Made by a program: the position numbers and the translations under genes. DNA of 64,000 nucleotides from Lumnitzera littorea. Lineage: Eukaryota > Streptophyta > Magnoliopsida > Myrtales > Combretaceae. This document shows positions 61,545 to 64,000 of this stretch, in pieces (the stretch's first letter is position 1; the number at the start of each line of letters is the position of its first letter). The notes beneath the pieces were generated by a model, which made no database searches, was not told the origin of the DNA, and saw nothing but the letters and a program-made list of their open reading frames with translations. The stretch lies in the NCBI GenBank assembly GCA_024138015.1, contig JAMXBB010000004.1, positions 111,712,077 to 111,776,076 on the forward strand, read 5' to 3'.

Positions 61545-62944
61545 AGGAAAAAAATTTATAAGCTCATATGGATAGTTAGAAATCAAAGAAAATTAGGGAG
61601 AGGTGAAAATTGAGAGAAAAATTCAAGTTAAAAAAAAGAAAAAGAAAAACTATGCAATTAGGGCTTTCAAAGGGAACCCACACCAGACGAGCAGCTGGGA
61701 GTGGACAGTCACCACCACCACATGTTGGTGGTAACGCCCAAACCAGCTGATAAGGCCTTGGTGGTCGGAGCCACCCAGATCGGTGAGTCCGATTTCTAGC
61801 TCGATTCTTGTATAATTTTGTAAAAATAGTAAATATTATTAGAAAATTATGAATTTTGTTATTCTGGAATATTTATGTATGTAGTTTTTAGGAAAAATAT
61901 TATTTTGATGAAAATATGTCTCGTGATATAGGGTCCTTAAGAAATCGTGCAAAACCAAACATGTTTCGGTTTAGAAATAAATGACCTTAGAAGTGTAGTT
62001 TTAAACCCAAAATTTTTGTATAGACTACTTAGATGATATAGAATAGTGCTATGAAACCCGTTTTCAAAAATTAATTTTAAAAAATTTTAGATAATTTTTA
62101 AGCCCTAAAATGAGGCATAAAATGGGTAATTTAGAGTTAATTAAATAATTAAATGATTAATTGCTGATTTAGTGAATAATTATATGTTTTAGGATGTTGA
62201 AATCTGATGGAGTATGATACTTGTAGCATTTAGGGTGTTAGATGTAATTATTAGGTTAATTATGTAGTAAATAAGTAATATGGGAAAATAATACATTTTA
62301 AGTTAATTTTGTAAATTAGGATAATTAGATGTAAAATCTGATTGAAGAGGAATTTATACATTTTGAAATGATAATTGATGTTTAGAGATGATAATTAGAG
62401 TGATAGAAATATTAGAAATATATTATATACATAATAGATAATAATACATAATATGTAATTATTGGAAATATAATAAATAGAAAATATTATAATAAAAATT
62501 GATATTATGATAATAATAAAAATGTACAATAAATCTGATAAGAAACTTGAATTTATTGAATTAGATGAAAAATGTAAAAATTTCCCACATCAGGAGTGAA
62601 TTCGGTACACTAATGCAGATTTAAGTATACCGGTGAAATAAAATACTGACTAGGGGTAATGATGATATTTAGGAGATCGGGAAGTAATGTGATTAATTTC
62701 ACATTATGGGTTGAAACGAATTTCTAGTATAAAACAATACTTAGAAATCGAATTAGAACCTAATTTAGAAATCGATACAAAAACCGAACCCGAACCTAAC
62801 CCTAAACCTAGAATAATTGTAAAAGACTTAAGACCTAGATAATTAAGCATATTAAACCCTAAACAAAACATAACAATAAACGTTATAGGATAAAATAAAC
62901 CTATAATAGTTATATGAAAAACTGAAACCACGTTTGTGTTATAG

Positions 62945-63002
62945 AGATGATCAGCGATGGCCTGAGCAAATTGAACCTCAAGTGAGTGAGCGAAGAGTCG
63001 AA
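62945..63002 (+). other. Putative LTR mini-exon, copy B (58 nt)
   Basis: Acceptor GTGTTATAG| and donor CGAA|GTAAGTTGGG. Differs from copy G at several internal positions but keeps length and both splice sites. 58 is not a multiple of three, so it is more likely leader than coding sequence. Confidence 0.5.
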
Positions 63003-63221
63003 GTAAGTTGGGATTAATACGATACTGTATTTTGGAGGCTTAAGATTATGCTTGGTTGTGCCTGTTAGATAGTTGAATGTGTGCATGTGCTTGATTATGG
63101 GTGATTCTATGATTCTGTTTGTTGCTCTGGCATGTATTATATGATTTGTATGAAATAATTGATCACCCTAAACTGGACTTAATCAAATATACGACTAGTA
63201 ATCATAATTGGACATACATGG

Positions 63222-63440
63222 CAACCCATTAGGGGAACTTAGGACTCTCCAGCCAAATACCGATCCCTTCGAAAGGGATAGCGCAGGATTGCATAATGGT
63301 CCCTTCTTCATCCTCAGTCGAACTAAGTGACAGGAGAGGAGGTCGCGGTAAGGGTGAAGTAAGTGGTTCGAAGGTAGTCGCAGGAGGAGCGAGGTCTCAA
63401 TTGTACAAGCCTGAGTTTGGTCGTGAGCTGTTACATTAAT
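63222..63440 (+). other. Conserved GC-rich block inside the long LTRs (copy B)
   Basis: Counterparts lie at 33,040-33,245 and 35,735-35,955 (minus), 47,878-48,085, 49,863-50,070 and 59,706-59,920. The core GAACTAAGTGACAGGAGAGG is nearly invariant. It includes an ATCCCTT-CGA-AAGGGAT hairpin in B. Copies B, E and G keep one frame open in the sense direction (SSSSVELSDRRGG-like in B and G), whereas A, C and D have stops or shifts. Coding is therefore doubtful. Confidence 0.5.
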
Positions 63441-64000
63441 GATAGCTTTTCAACTCGGATTAGAGCGAGCGTAATTTCTCTAATCTCACGACGAGCCGGA
63501 CAACGTCGTACGATGGCATTTGCTTGCACATGCATTGCACCTAATAAGTTGATTGAAAACTTTATTGTGTTTATGGTATAGTTTTAGTCCTCCATCCTAA
63601 CTTACTGAGCTATGGTTGCTCACATCCCTATAGACATCGTGTAGGTGTTGGCTAAGAAGCGACAAACAACTACTCTAAAGCTAACAACTACTCTAAAGCT
63701 AACAACTGCTGAATCCTGGAGAGTGAAGAAAAACATTGAAGAATAAACACATATTTTTAAGGTCTAGGTTTTTATTTTAGAACTTTTCATTTCTGAATAA
63801 TGTAATAACTAGGAAATATATTACAGAGAAATATTGTAAACTTTAATTGCAATAACTGAATTATAGCAAATATATATAATTCCTCACTTTTATAAGTAAA
63901 TGATTTATTTAAATCACAAACTATTTACTTCAAAGCGGGTTAGTCGTGGACGCCTTGTGTAGATCAGGTCTAAGATAGCGGTTGTAAGACCAACTTCTAT

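Larger units (their letters stand above)
60986..64000 (+). mobile_element. Long LTR, copy B (runs off the window end)
   Basis: Starts TGTAAGCCCAACAAC. It matches copy G in inverted orientation over its whole length and lacks only the last 60 bp or so, which lie beyond the window. Landmarks: TATA box 61,536-61,544, hairpin and donor 61,760-61,784, mini-exon 62,945-63,002, GC-rich block 63,222-63,440, second block 63,478-63,560, candidate acceptor at 63,632-63,643, start of the stem-loop at 63,971. Whether an internal domain follows cannot be seen. Confidence 0.8.

Noticed and set aside
32501..64000. Autonomous retrotransposon with gag-pol
   Set aside because: No reverse transcriptase, integrase, protease or gag motif was seen in any frame. 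Only the extreme pol C-terminus is left, at two places.
1..64000. CRISPR array, bacterial operon or phage content
   Set aside because: Spliced gene structure, base composition and plant LTR elements show nuclear plant DNA. No spaced direct-repeat array is present.

Overview
This is nuclear DNA from a eudicot plant. It is very AT-rich, has GT-AG introns, and most of it is retrotransposon-derived. Only one protein-coding gene can be supported. It lies on the minus strand between 14,956 and 23,122 and has nine coding exons. When joined they give an unbroken 480-residue JmjC/cupin oxygenase of the JMJ20 (plant) / JMJD4 (animal) type, with the iron ligands and the 2-oxoglutarate lysine intact. I cannot name the species.

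Layout. 1-14,950: gene-poor DNA built from decayed segmental duplications in one orientation, interrupted by two solo LTRs (2,812-3,532 and 6,895-7,568) with 5-bp target-site duplications. 14,956-23,122: the JMJ20-like gene, then a short promoter with a site II-type motif. 23,350-32,500: AT-rich intergenic DNA with a 509-bp foldback MITE (29,688-30,196) and a TIR-like repeat family (27.2-29.3 kb). 32,500-64,000: almost entirely long LTRs (about 3.0-3.8 kb) of one Ty3/gypsy-related family on both strands, some split by younger solo LTRs and some rearranged. No gag-pol frame survives. Just outside two of the LTRs is the typical gypsy pol C-terminus (FKDET/FEDET) and polypurine tract.

Main observation. 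The long LTRs share internal architecture although much of their sequence has diverged. In order, sense strand, they have: a TATA box about 550 bp from the 5' end; a GTGAGT splice donor about 240-265 bp after it; a mini-exon of 56-59 nt with acceptor and donor dinucleotides (exactly 58 nt in three copies); a GC-rich conserved block; a second conserved block; a possible second acceptor; and a stem-loop near the 3' end. This looks like a spliced leader carried inside the LTR. It is inferred from sequence comparison within this window only; RNA data would decide it.
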